The notes: generated from the sequence alone by a model not told the origin. Shown: positions 1 through 7,135, numbered from the stretch's first letter. The stretch is 21,906 nt of DNA from CAYQEC01 sp964416425 (GCA_964416425.1 CAYQEC010000036.1:1-21906), one strand, 5' to 3'. Program-made: numbers and translations.

Positions 1-10
1 TGGCGTTTGA

Positions 11-69
11 GCCGAGGGGGGTACCTGGCCACGACTGCACGGTGGCCACACCCCCCCTCTCGTCTCGGC
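11..69. other. Nested inverted repeat at left edge
   Basis: Three nested pairs of complementary arms can be read: GCCGAG (11-16) with CTCGGC (64-69), a run of G (16-21) with a run of C (51-57), and TGGCCAC (26-32) with GTGGCCA (42-48) around a 9-nt loop. Together they could fold into one long, interrupted stem. No T-tract follows. It may be the terminator of a gene left of the window or a structured leader of the feo operon; the sequence does not decide this. Confidence 0.4.
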
Positions 70-147
70 CCCACTACCCCATGACTGTCAAGGATCTCCC
101 CGCACACCTAAGGGCGTGCAAAGAAGCGTGATCCGTCCCGGCGGTTT

Positions 148-166
148 GGGGACCTTCGGCCCCTTT
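148..166 (+). terminator. Weak terminator-like hairpin before the feo operon
   Basis: GGGG (148-151) can pair with CCCC (160-163) across a C(TTCG)G tetraloop, with a two-base AC bulge, and is followed by TTT (164-166). The stem is short. It could end transcription from the left or be coincidental in such GC-rich DNA. Confidence 0.25.
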
Positions 167-190
167 CGATTCCGGCGTCGTGTGTCAGTC

Positions 191-206
191 TTTAGGTGTG
201 CCTGAA
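191..206. promoter_or_regulatory. DtxR-box-like operator upstream of the feo operon
   Basis: TTTAGGTGTGCCTGAA is an interrupted palindrome: TTTAGG and CCTGAA are inverted copies with one mismatch around TGTG. Its form resembles known DtxR/IdeR boxes (TTAGG...CCTAA). It lies about 37 nt before the preferred GTG start (243) of a DtxR-family gene that heads an iron-uptake operon. A related half-site, CACACCTAAGG in inverted orientation, lies at 103-113. The likely role, inferred, is metal-dependent autorepression and repression of feoABC. Confidence 0.6.
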
Positions 207-242
207 CAAATCACCGCCTCAATTGAAGGTAACCCTGAGCTC

Positions 243-911
243 GTGACCTCCGAGAGCGAGCAAATGTACCTCATCACCGTCGCCCGCGCCGCCGAGGAAG
301 GCGCCGCGGGCCCGGTCCCGGTGGGCACGGTGGCCGCCGCCCTCGGAGTTTCGGTGGCCTCCGCCAACGAGATGGTGCGCAAGCTGGCGGGACGGGGCCT
401 CGTCGAATACGTGCCCTACAAGGGGGTCGACCTGACCGAGACCGGGTCGAGCATCGCCGGCAGCGTGCTGCGCACCAGGCGGCTGTGGGCGACCTTCCTG
501 GTCAAGCACCTCGGGTTCTCCGCCCTCGAGGCCGACGCCCTCGCCTGCCACTTCGAGCACGTCACCCCGCCCGACGCGGTCGCCCGCCTCGCCGCCTACC
601 TGGGAGATCCCCCGGCCGGTCCCCTCGGGAAGCCGATTCCCCCGGGAGCCGGGACCCCGCCTCGCCGGACCACCGAGCCGCTCGGCGATGTCCCGGTTGG
701 GGGATCCGTCGAGATCGTCTCGGTCGACGCCGCCGGGAGCGCCCGCGAGTTCCTGGCGGCCGAGTCGCTCACACCGGGGACGGTCATCACCGTCCACGCC
801 ACCGGGGCCTCGGGAGTGCTGCTGGAGACCGCGGGCCACTGGGTGCACCTCGCCCCCGACATCGCCGCCGCCGTCGAGGTGGTGGGAGAGGACCGCCATG
901 GGACCACGTAG
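243..911 (+). CDS. DtxR-family metal-dependent transcriptional repressor
   Basis: An iron-responsive repressor likely to control the feo genes it precedes. From the GTG at 243 it is 222 aa: N-terminal winged helix (about 1-65), dimerisation and metal-binding domain (about 66-140), then a proline-rich linker and a C-terminal FeoA/SH3-like domain (about 150-218). This start is preferred over the GTG at 180, because the 180 start would put the operator-like palindrome at 191-206 inside the gene, GAAGGT lies at 225-230, and from 243 the CxxEH metal motif falls at Cys102, Glu105, His106, the DtxR numbering. The primary site is kept (Met8, matching Met10 of DtxR, plus C102/E105/H106). The ancillary-site positions His79, Glu83 and His98 of DtxR are Arg79, Ala83 and Asp98 here. 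The last 14 nt overlap feoA. Cys at 102 favours iron over manganese, as does the context. An MntR-like role is the alternative. Confidence 0.9.
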   Translation: MTSESEQMYLITVARAAEEGAAGPVPVGTVAAALGVSVASANEMVRKLAGRGLVEYVPYKGVDLTETGSSIAGSVLRTRRLWATFLVKHLGFSALEADALACHFEHVTPPDAVARLAAYLGDPPAGPLGKPIPPGAGTPPRRTTEPLGDVPVGGSVEIVSVDAAGSAREFLAAESLTPGTVITVHATGASGVLLETAGHWVHLAPDIAAAVEVVGEDRHGTT

Positions 912-1233
912 GGCACGGCACGCCACCGACCCGATGCGGACCCGGCGCCACGGCTTCCGGCGCCACGGCTTCCGGCGCCACGGTCTCCCCCGCCACGTCG
1001 CCGGGGCGACGCTCACGCTCGACTCGGTCGGCAACGGCCGCCGGGTTCGCGTCGTCCGGGTCCACGGGGGGCGCCGGCTGGTCCACCGTATCGCCACCCT
1101 CGGGCTGGTCCCCGGCTCGGTCGTGACCGTGCTGCGCAACCGGGGACCGGCGATCGTCTCGCTGCGGGGCACCCGGATGGTGATCGGGCGGGGCGCCGCG
1201 CAGGCGATCGAGCTGGAGGAAGTCGACGAATGA
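898..1233 (+). CDS. feoA: FeoA, small SH3-like Fe(II) transport protein
   Basis: A small cytoplasmic partner of FeoB. The core (about residues 35-105) has the FeoA SH3-like pattern, with a HRIATLGLVPGSVVTVL segment followed by a strand-rich end. The ATG at 898 has a good ribosome site, GGGAGAGG at 884-891, 6 nt upstream, and overlaps dtxR by 14 nt; its 3' end overlaps feoB by ATGA. The predicted protein is 111 aa, longer than the usual FeoA of about 75-90 aa because of a basic N-terminal extension containing a tandem RRHGF/RRHGF/RRHGL repeat, encoded by a 15-bp repeat at 942-986. An alternative start at ATG 934 would still keep the repeat. The arginine/histidine-rich tail is unusual for FeoA. 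Confidence 0.88.
   Translation: MGPRRARHATDPMRTRRHGFRRHGFRRHGLPRHVAGATLTLDSVGNGRRVRVVRVHGGRRLVHRIATLGLVPGSVVTVLRNRGPAIVSLRGTRMVIGRGAAQAIELEEVDE
942..986 (+). repeat. 15-bp tandem repeat, three units, inside feoA
   Basis: Units CCGGCGCCACGGCTT at 942-956 and 957-971 are identical. The third, 972-986, differs at its last few bases. The unit length is a multiple of three, so copy-number change keeps the frame and alters only the number of basic/histidine pentapeptides near the FeoA N-terminus. Confidence 0.95.
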
Positions 1234-3431
1234 GCCCGGTCATCGCCATCGCGGGATGCCCCAACGCCGGCAAGACGACGCTCTTCAACCGGCTCACCGG
1301 CGCCAGCCAGACCGTCGGCAACTGGCCGGGCCACACCGTCGACCGTCACGAGGGTGCCTTCTCGGTAGCGGGACGGAGTTACCGGGCCGTGGACCTCCCC
1401 GGCACCTATGGTCTCGTCGCAGTCTCCGCCGACGAGTCGATCGCCACCGGTTTCCTGTGCCGGGAGCGCCCCGCCGTGGTGGTCACCGTCATCGACGCCA
1501 CCAACCTGTGCGCCGGGCTGCACTTCGTGGCGCAGGTGGCCGAAGCCGGGTTGCGCCAGGTCGTGGCCCTCAACATGTCGGACGTCGCCGACCGGCGCCA
1601 CATCGCCACCGATGCCGACACCCTCGCCACCCGGCTCGGGGTGCAGGTGGTCCGCACCGTGGCCCGCCGCGGGGATGGCGTCGACGAACTGCAGGACGCC
1701 ATCGCCGCCGCGGCGGGCGCCCCCGCCCCCTCGCCCCTCGTACTCGACTACGGCCCGGTGGTGGAACGCCACCTCGGCGGCCTCGTCGAGACAGTGGTCA
1801 CCCATCCCGCCATCCTCCGGTTCGGCCCGTCCCGCTGGATCATGCTGCAGCTCCTCGCCGGCGACGAGCAGGTGACCGAGGCCGTGGCGGAAATCCCGGG
1901 AGGGGCCGAGGTGCTGGCGGTCGCCGCCGCCACCCGGCGGCAGGTCGCCGCCGAACTCGGGTTCGACGTCGAGACCGCCCTCGCCGGGCGCCGTCTCGAC
2001 CGGGTCACCAAACTGCTCGACGAGGTCTCCGGCCCGGCCCGTCCCGGCTCCACCTGGCCCGACCGCATCGACCGGGTCCTCACCCACCAGGCGTGGGGAC
2101 TCCCCGTGTTCCTGGCGGTGATGTGGATCGTGCTCCGGGTCACCGCGGACGTGACGGCGCCGTTCCTCGGTTGGATCGACGCCACCATCTCGGGCCCGGT
2201 GAGCCATTGGGTGTCGGCCCTGCTCCAAGCGCTCTCCCTCGACGGGACGTGGGTTGCGGGCCTGATCATCGACGGGGTCATCGCCGGGGTCGGCGGCGTG
2301 CTCGTGTTCGTCCCGGTGCTGTTCAGTCTCTATCTCATGCTCGCCCTGCTCGAAGACTCCGGCTACATGGCTCGGGCCGCCGCGGTGATGGATCGGGCGA
2401 TGCGGGCCGTCGGCATCCCCGGCAAGGCGTTCCTGCCGATGATGGTGGGCTTCGGATGCACCGTGCCCGCCATCTACGCCACCCGCACCCTCGACTCCCC
2501 CCGCGACCGGCTCCTCACCGGGTTACTCACCCCGTTCATGTCGTGCGGCGCCCGGCTCCCGGTGTACGTGCTGCTCGCCGGGGTCTTCTTCGCCGGATGG
2601 CGAAGCACCGTGGTGTTCGCCATGTACCTGCTCGGGATCGCAGTCGCCGTCCTCATCGGGTTGCTGCTGTCGAAGACGGTGCTGCGGGAGAGCGAGCCGG
2701 CGCCCTTCATCATGATCCTCCCCGAGTTCCGCCTCCCCAACGCCCGCACCGTCTGGGCCCTCGTCACCCAGCGCACCCGGGCCTTCGTCAAGGGCGCCGG
2801 GACCGTCATCCTCGCCGCCAGCATCGCCGTCTGGTTCCTGCTCGCCATCCCCCTCGGCGGCGGCGGGGGGTTCGGGGACACCGACGTCGAGCACAGCGCC
2901 TTCGGTGGGGTCAGCAAAGCGGTGGCTCCGGTGCTGGCCCCGGTCGGCTTCGGCGACTGGGAGCAGTCCGGGGCCCTCCTGAGCGGATTCGTCGCCAAGG
3001 AGGTGGTGGTGAGCACGATGGCCCAGCTCTACGTCGTCGAGGAGAACACCACCGAGACGGCATCGGCCGGGTTCGGCGACGACCTACGCCACATCGGGAC
3101 GAGCTTCGTCACCGCCGCCGGCGACACGCTGCGGGCCGTCCCCGGCGTGGTGGGCCTCCACTACGTCGACCTGCAGGACGACTCGTCGACCGGCCTGCAG
3201 TCGGCGATCCGCTCCTCCTTCGACCGCGGCAGCGGCGGCCACGCCGCCCTCGCCGGCCTCGCCTTCCTCGTCTTCGTGCTGCTGTACACCCCGTGCATGG
3301 CAACGGTGGCCGCCTTCCGTCACGAGTTCGGCACCCGCTGGATGTGGGTCAGCGTCGTCGGCCAGTTCGTAGTGGCCTGGGCCGGTGCCTTCCTCACCTT
3401 CCAGGGCGGACGCCTGTTGGGGCTCGGATGA
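1230..3431 (+). CDS. feoB: FeoB, GTP-dependent Fe(II) transporter
   Basis: Inner-membrane ferrous iron permease with an N-terminal G domain, 733 aa, close to the family norm. G-domain motifs are visible: G1 GCPNAGKTT (9-17), the NWPG-T switch segment (about 31-36), G3 DLPG (about 55-58) and G4 NMSD (about 115). A helical insertion domain follows. The membrane part starts near residue 290 and has the two conserved Gate segments, GFGCTVPAIYATR and PFMSCGARLPVY, with their cysteines, plus a C-terminal YTPCMATVAAFRHEFG segment. It is coupled by ATGA overlaps to feoA upstream and the feoC-like gene downstream, so it probably belongs to one transcript controlled by the DtxR-type regulator. No damage was seen. 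Confidence 0.97.
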   Translation: MSPVIAIAGCPNAGKTTLFNRLTGASQTVGNWPGHTVDRHEGAFSVAGRSYRAVDLPGTYGLVAVSADESIATGFLCRERPAVVVTVIDATNLCAGLHFVAQVAEAGLRQVVALNMSDVADRRHIATDADTLATRLGVQVVRTVARRGDGVDELQDAIAAAAGAPAPSPLVLDYGPVVERHLGGLVETVVTHPAILRFGPSRWIMLQLLAGDEQVTEAVAEIPGGAEVLAVAAATRRQVAAELGFDVETALAGRRLDRVTKLLDEVSGPARPGSTWPDRIDRVLTHQAWGLPVFLAVMWIVLRVTADVTAPFLGWIDATISGPVSHWVSALLQALSLDGTWVAGLIIDGVIAGVGGVLVFVPVLFSLYLMLALLEDSGYMARAAAVMDRAMRAVGIPGKAFLPMMVGFGCTVPAIYATRTLDSPRDRLLTGLLTPFMSCGARLPVYVLLAGVFFAGWRSTVVFAMYLLGIAVAVLIGLLLSKTVLRESEPAPFIMILPEFRLPNARTVWALVTQRTRAFVKGAGTVILAASIAVWFLLAIPLGGGGGFGDTDVEHSAFGGVSKAVAPVLAPVGFGDWEQSGALLSGFVAKEVVVSTMAQLYVVEENTTETASAGFGDDLRHIGTSFVTAAGDTLRAVPGVVGLHYVDLQDDSSTGLQSAIRSSFDRGSGGHAALAGLAFLVFVLLYTPCMATVAAFRHEFGTRWMWVSVVGQFVVAWAGAFLTFQGGRLLGLG

Positions 3432-3715
3432 GGCTCGCCGACCTGACCCGCGAGATCGAAGCCGCCAGCGGTCCCCTCACCGTTGCGGACCTGGCGGGGC
3501 GTCTCGGCACCACTCCGGCGGACGTGAACGCCATGGTGGTGGCGCTCCGCGCCTCGGGACGGCTGCGCCCGGACGGTGCCGGACGGCGCCGGCCCGCGCC
3601 TGCGAGTGGTGACGGCTGTGCTGCGGCCGGGTCGTGTGCCGCTTCCTGCCCCGGTCCGGCGCGCTGTCCCTTTGCGGTCGAGCTGGTGACCGGGCTCCAG
3701 ATCCGGCACCGCTGA
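3428..3715 (+). CDS. FeoC-like winged-helix protein with a Cys cluster
   Basis: A 95-aa protein. Residues 1-50 read as a small winged helix (LTVADLAGRLGTTPADVNAMV...), as in FeoC. The C-terminal half has four cysteines at 64, 70, 74 and 80, spaced CX5CX3CX5C, suitable for an iron-sulphur cluster or metal site. The ATG overlaps the feoB stop (ATGA), so translation is probably coupled. In studied FeoC proteins a Cys-rich wing binds an oxygen-sensitive Fe-S cluster and the protein stabilises or regulates FeoB; the same role is inferred here from position, fold and cysteines. Sequence similarity to any named FeoC cannot be judged by eye, so no gene symbol is given. Confidence 0.8.
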   Translation: MRLADLTREIEAASGPLTVADLAGRLGTTPADVNAMVVALRASGRLRPDGAGRRRPAPASGDGCAAAGSCAASCPGPARCPFAVELVTGLQIRHR

Positions 3716-3760
3716 GGGGACGGATCGGGGGGCTGCGGCCGTGGCGACCGCCACCATCGC

Positions 3761-3766
3761 TACACT
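3761..3766 (+). promoter_or_regulatory. Probable -10 element for ychF
   Basis: TACACT fits the TANNNT pattern and ends 10 nt before the GTG at 3777. That GTG has no Shine-Dalgarno sequence, so leaderless translation is plausible. No clear -35 was identified. Confidence 0.4.
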
Positions 3767-3776
3767 CCCCGGACTC

Positions 3777-4856
3777 GTGGCAGCCATCGGCATCATCGGA
3801 TTCCCCAACGTGGGGAAGACGACCCTCTTCAACGCCTTGACCGGTCTGGCGGCCGCCACCGCTCCGCACCCGTTCACCACCACCGAGCCGAACGTGGGGG
3901 TGGCCCGGGTCCCCGATCCGGAGCTGGAGCGGGCGGCCGAGGTGGAGAAGTCCGCCAAGATCGTCTTCAACACGATCGATCTCAGCGACCTGCCGGCGAT
4001 GGCGAAGCAGGGGCACGGCGGCGGCTTCGGCCCCCAGTACTTCGGGCGGCTGCGAGACATGGAGGCGCTGGCGGTGGTGCTCCGAGCCTTCGACGACGCT
4101 GCGGTGCCCGCCACCGAATCCGGCACCGACCCCGAGACCCAGGCAGAGGAGCTGCTGCTCGAGCTGTGCCTCGTCGACCACGAGGTGTTCGCCCGGCGCC
4201 GCGACCGGATCGCCCGCGAGGCCACCACCGACCCCGGGAAGCGCCCGGCGGCCGAGACCGTCGCCCGGGCCACCTCCATCCTGGAGGGAGGGACGCCGCT
4301 GCGGGCGGAGACGTGGAGCGCGGCGGAGCGGGCCGCCCTCCGTGACCTGGCGCCGCTCACCCTCAAGCCGGCGGTGTGGCTGGTGAACGTGGCCGAGGAC
4401 GAGCCGGACCCTCCCCGGACAGCGCGGATGATCGAGGAGGTCGTCCCCGCCGGCGACGTGGTGGTGGCGGTGTCCGCCAAACTGGAGGAGGAGGCGTCCC
4501 GACTCGCTCCGGAGGACCGGGACGAGCTGTTCGCCGGCCTCGGCCTCGGCGCCGGGGCGCTCGCCCGCTTCGTGCAGGCCGCCCATCACGCCCTCGGATT
4601 GCTCGCCTTCTACACGGTCGGCCCCAAGGAGGCCCACGCCTGGACGGTGCGGGCGGGAGCCACCGTGCGGGAGGCCGCCGGGAGGATCCACTCCGACCTG
4701 GAGCGCGGCTTCATCCGCGCCGAGGTGGCGCCGCTCGACGTCGTCATCGAGAACGGGGGGTGGGACGAGACGAAACGTCGCGGCCATGTCCGGGTCGAAG
4801 GCAAGGACCACCCGATCAGCCCCGGTGACGTCATCGTGGTGCGCTTCTCGGTGTGA
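3777..4856 (+). CDS. ychF: YchF/OLA1-type redox-regulated ATPase
   Basis: A universally conserved Obg-family P-loop NTPase that prefers ATP and associates with ribosomes. The GTG at 3777 gives 359 aa, close to the usual size of about 363, with the P-loop FPNVGKTT at once after the start as in homologues. An in-frame GTG at 3741 behind a G-run would add 12 residues. Visible parts: Walker A (about 8-16), switch/G3-type region, an NVAEDE segment in place of the NKxD guanine motif (typical of YchF's relaxed specificity), a coiled-coil middle part, and a C-terminal TGS domain from about residue 280 (FYTVGPKEAHAW...) to the end. It follows the feo operon in the same direction but with its own likely promoter. 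Its stop overlaps the start of a small downstream ORF. Confidence 0.95.
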   Translation: MAAIGIIGFPNVGKTTLFNALTGLAAATAPHPFTTTEPNVGVARVPDPELERAAEVEKSAKIVFNTIDLSDLPAMAKQGHGGGFGPQYFGRLRDMEALAVVLRAFDDAAVPATESGTDPETQAEELLLELCLVDHEVFARRRDRIAREATTDPGKRPAAETVARATSILEGGTPLRAETWSAAERAALRDLAPLTLKPAVWLVNVAEDEPDPPRTARMIEEVVPAGDVVVAVSAKLEEEASRLAPEDRDELFAGLGLGAGALARFVQAAHHALGLLAFYTVGPKEAHAWTVRAGATVREAAGRIHSDLERGFIRAEVAPLDVVIENGGWDETKRRGHVRVEGKDHPISPGDVIVVRFSV

Positions 4857-5041
4857 CCGAGGCCGGATCCGGGCCCGATTGGCCCGGTGCCGGTGCGGGC
4901 GATGCCGTGTCGTTTCTGGAGCGCCGCCCCGCCGACGCCAAGCCCTCCGGCGTCACGCCCGGTGAGGACGGCACCATCAGCGAGGACGACATCCGGGCGA
5001 TCCTCCCCCAGATCGTCGTGATCCGCCTCGACCTCGACTGA
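4853..5041 (+). CDS. Small acidic protein coupled to ychF
   Basis: A 62-aa ORF starting with GTG inside the ychF stop (GTGA overlap), which suggests translational coupling. The product is acidic, low in complexity in its first half (Gly/Pro/Ala rich) and ends in a more conserved-looking segment, DGTISEDDIRAILPQI followed by VVIRLDLD. There is no signal peptide, membrane segment or recognised motif. Its stop codon forms one side of the hairpin at 5039-5065, so it occupies all the space between ychF and the convergent reductase. I do not recognise a family. It could be a real ychF-linked small protein or chance in GC-rich DNA; the exact start/stop overlap supports the first. Confidence 0.5.
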   Translation: MTEAGSGPDWPGAGAGDAVSFLERRPADAKPSGVTPGEDGTISEDDIRAILPQIVVIRLDLD

Positions 5042-5065
5042 CGGCCCGGCCGGGTGCCGCCGTCA
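5039..5065. terminator. Bidirectional terminator-like hairpin with both stop codons in its stem
   Basis: TGACGGC (5039-5045) is perfectly complementary to GCCGTCA (5059-5065). The TGA of the small plus-strand ORF and the TGA of the minus-strand aldo/keto reductase are the outer ends of the two arms. The inner bases include the palindrome CCGGCCGG. No long T-run is present. Confidence 0.5.
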
Positions 5066-6049
5066 CCAGCGCTGGTGCACGTGCTCCCGAGCGAAGGTGT
5101 CGTAGATCTCCCCGATCCGCGCCATCACGTCGGACCCGAGGGCGGGAAGGTCGGCGGCGGCGGCGTTGTCGGCCACCTGTGACGGGTTCTTGCCACCCGG
5201 GATCACGGCGGACACCGCGTCGAACATGAGGATCCAGCGCAGGGCGAGCTGGGCCATCGTCGCCCCTTCCGGGACGAGCGGCCGTAGCTCCTCGACCGCG
5301 GCGAGGCCAACCTCGAAGGGGATCCCGGCGAACGTCTCGCCGACGTCGAACGACTCGCCGTGCCGGTTGAAACGGCGGTGGTCGTCGGCGGCGAACTCGG
5401 TCGACGGCGACATCTTGCCGGTGAGGAGGCCGCTGGCGAGGGGCACCCGGGCGATCACCCCGACGTTCTTGGCCTTCGCCTCCCGGAAGAACAGCTCGGC
5501 GGGGCGCTGCCGGAAGATGTTGAAGATGATCTGCACCGAGGCGACCCCGGGGTATTCGATCGCCTTGAGGGCCTCCTCGACCTTCTCGACGCTGACGCCG
5601 TAGCTGCGCAGCTTGCCGCGCCGCACCATGTCGTCGAGGCCGGCGAACAACTCGGGCCGGTAGTACACCTCCGTTGGCGGGCAGTGGAGCTGGAGCAGGT
5701 CGAGGGTCTCCACGTCGAGCATGCGCAGGCTGCGGTCGACAAACCCTTCGATGGTGGCCGCGGTGTAGCCGTCGGCGACGTGGGGATCGAGCCGCCGCCC
5801 CGCCTTGGTGGCGACCACGAAGGCGTCGTCGGGCCGCTCGTGGCGGAGGCGGGCGATGAGGCGCTCGCTGCGGCCGTCGCCGTAGACGTCGGCGGTGTCG
5901 AAGAAGGTGATGCCGCGGTCGAGGGCCGCGTGGAGCGCCGCCATGGCGTCGTCCTCGGTCACGCCGCCCCAGTCACCTCCGATCGCCCACGCCCCGAATC
6001 CCACTTCGGAGACCTCGAGCCCAGTGTGGCCCAGCCGTCGTTGTCGCAT
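5063..6049 (-). CDS. Aldo/keto reductase
   Basis: A cytosolic NAD(P)H-dependent oxidoreductase with a TIM barrel, 328 aa, full length. The catalytic tetrad can be placed: Asp51 and Tyr56 in DTADVYGDGRSE, Lys82 in VATKAGR, and His122 in LLQLHCPP. The C-terminal part carries the usual nucleotide-binding pattern (AVSAVIPGGKNPSQVADN). The ATG at 6049 has GAGGAG 6 nt upstream, and TATCTT (complement of 6078-6083) is a possible -10. It is divergent from corA across 114 nt and convergent with the small ORF after ychF. The substrate is not predictable. The related but broken reductase at 13715 is a different subfamily. Confidence 0.93.
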   Translation of the reverse strand: MRQRRLGHTGLEVSEVGFGAWAIGGDWGGVTEDDAMAALHAALDRGITFFDTADVYGDGRSERLIARLRHERPDDAFVVATKAGRRLDPHVADGYTAATIEGFVDRSLRMLDVETLDLLQLHCPPTEVYYRPELFAGLDDMVRRGKLRSYGVSVEKVEEALKAIEYPGVASVQIIFNIFRQRPAELFFREAKAKNVGVIARVPLASGLLTGKMSPSTEFAADDHRRFNRHGESFDVGETFAGIPFEVGLAAVEELRPLVPEGATMAQLALRWILMFDAVSAVIPGGKNPSQVADNAAAADLPALGSDVMARIGEIYDTFAREHVHQRW

Positions 6050-6151
6050 CGCTCACTCCTCGTTCGCCGACCGCCCCAAGATACTCTGCCCGCCGCGCCA
6101 CTCTCCCCTGACGGCGCCGGGACGTGGGAGGTCGGGAGGGAGTGGGTATGC

Positions 6152-6157
6152 CAGAAT
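6152..6157 (+). promoter_or_regulatory. Probable -10 element for corA, leaderless start
   Basis: CAGAAT lies 6 nt before the GTG at 6164. A purine-rich GGGAGGGAG at 6134-6142 is too far upstream to act as a ribosome site, so a leaderless mRNA beginning at or next to the GTG is the simplest reading. Confidence 0.4.
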
Positions 6158-6163
6158 CGCAGG

Positions 6164-7135
6164 GTGATCGTCGACTGTGCCTTGTATGTGGACGGCCGTC
6201 GCCAGCCGGAGCCACTCCCCGTCGAAGGGGCTCGCGCCGCCGCAACGACGCCGGGCAGCTTCGCCTGGGTCGGGCTGCTCGAGCCGTCGGCGGAGGAGTT
6301 CGACCTGGTCCGCAAGGAGTTCGGCCTCCACGAGCTGGCAGTCGAGGACGCGATGAAGGCGGACCAGCGTCCCAAGCTCGAGGTCTACGACGACACCCTC
6401 TTCGTGGCGTTGAAGACCGCCCGCTACCTCGATCGCGAAGAAGAGGTCGATTTCGGGGAGATCTTCATCTTCCTCGGCTCGAACTTCATCGTCGTGGTGC
6501 GCCACGGCCAGGCCGCCGAACTCGCCTCGGTGCGCCGCAGCCTGGAGGACCAACCCGAACTGCTCGTCCGGGGACCGGCCGCGGTGCTGCACGGCATCAT
6601 CGACCGGGTCGTCGACGCCTACGGCCCGGTGGTGCAGGGACTCGGCAAGGACATCGACGAGGTCGAGCGGGAGGTGTTCTCGCCACGCTGGAGCAATCCC
6701 GCCGAGCGCATCTACCTGCTGAAGCGGGAGGTCCTCGAGTTCCACGCTGCGGCCCGGTCGCTGGTGGAGCCGCTGGACCGCCTGATGCGGTTTCCCCTCC
6801 CCGGGGTCGACGAGGATGCCCGCCGCTACTTCCGCGACGTCCACGACCACGGCACCAAGGCCGCTTCCCAGCTGGACCAGTACCGGGACCTGCTCACCAG
6901 CGTGTTGGAAGCGAACCTGGCGCAGATCGGGGTGCGCCAGAACGAGGACATGCGGAAGATCTCCGCCTGGGTGGCGGTGGCCGTCGTCCCCACTCTCATC
7001 GCCGGCATCTACGGCATGAACTTCTCCCGCATGCCATTGCTCCACAGCGACTGGGGCTTCCCCGTCGTGGGCGGGGTCATGGCGGCGGTTGCCTTCACCC
7101 TGTACCGGCTGTTCCGCCACAGCGGCTGGCTCTGA
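6164..7135 (+). CDS. corA: CorA-family Mg2+/Co2+ channel
   Basis: A pentameric divalent-cation channel of the cytoplasmic membrane, 323 aa, normal length. The large N-terminal cytoplasmic domain (about 1-255) includes the long charged helix region (KDIDEVEREVF... KREVLEFHAA...). Two C-terminal membrane helices follow (about 263-284 and 296-315) with the signature GMN at 284-286, in the form YGMNFSRMP, and a short basic tail. The start is the GTG at 6164, the first usable in-frame start next to the conserved N-terminus. The gene stands alone, divergent from the aldo/keto reductase and convergent with the permease remnant. Regulation by a Mg2+-sensing leader is unlikely if the mRNA is leaderless. 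Confidence 0.95.
   Translation: MIVDCALYVDGRRQPEPLPVEGARAAATTPGSFAWVGLLEPSAEEFDLVRKEFGLHELAVEDAMKADQRPKLEVYDDTLFVALKTARYLDREEEVDFGEIFIFLGSNFIVVVRHGQAAELASVRRSLEDQPELLVRGPAAVLHGIIDRVVDAYGPVVQGLGKDIDEVEREVFSPRWSNPAERIYLLKREVLEFHAAARSLVEPLDRLMRFPLPGVDEDARRYFRDVHDHGTKAASQLDQYRDLLTSVLEANLAQIGVRQNEDMRKISAWVAVAVVPTLIAGIYGMNFSRMPLLHSDWGFPVVGGVMAAVAFTLYRLFRHSGWL

Noticed and set aside
180..242. Upstream GTG start (180) for the DtxR-family gene
   Set aside because: It would place the operator-like palindrome (191-206) within the coding region and add 21 residues that DtxR proteins lack; the metal motif numbering fits the start at 243.
688..897. In-frame upstream extension of feoA
   Set aside because: The added 70 residues are Ser/Pro/Arg-rich shadow translation of dtxR; ATG 898 has a clear ribosome site.
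219..2228. Long minus-strand open frame opposite dtxR-feoA-feoB
   Set aside because: It is antisense to well-supported genes, has a Gly/Arg/His-rich composition typical of complement frames in GC-rich DNA, and shows no family motifs.
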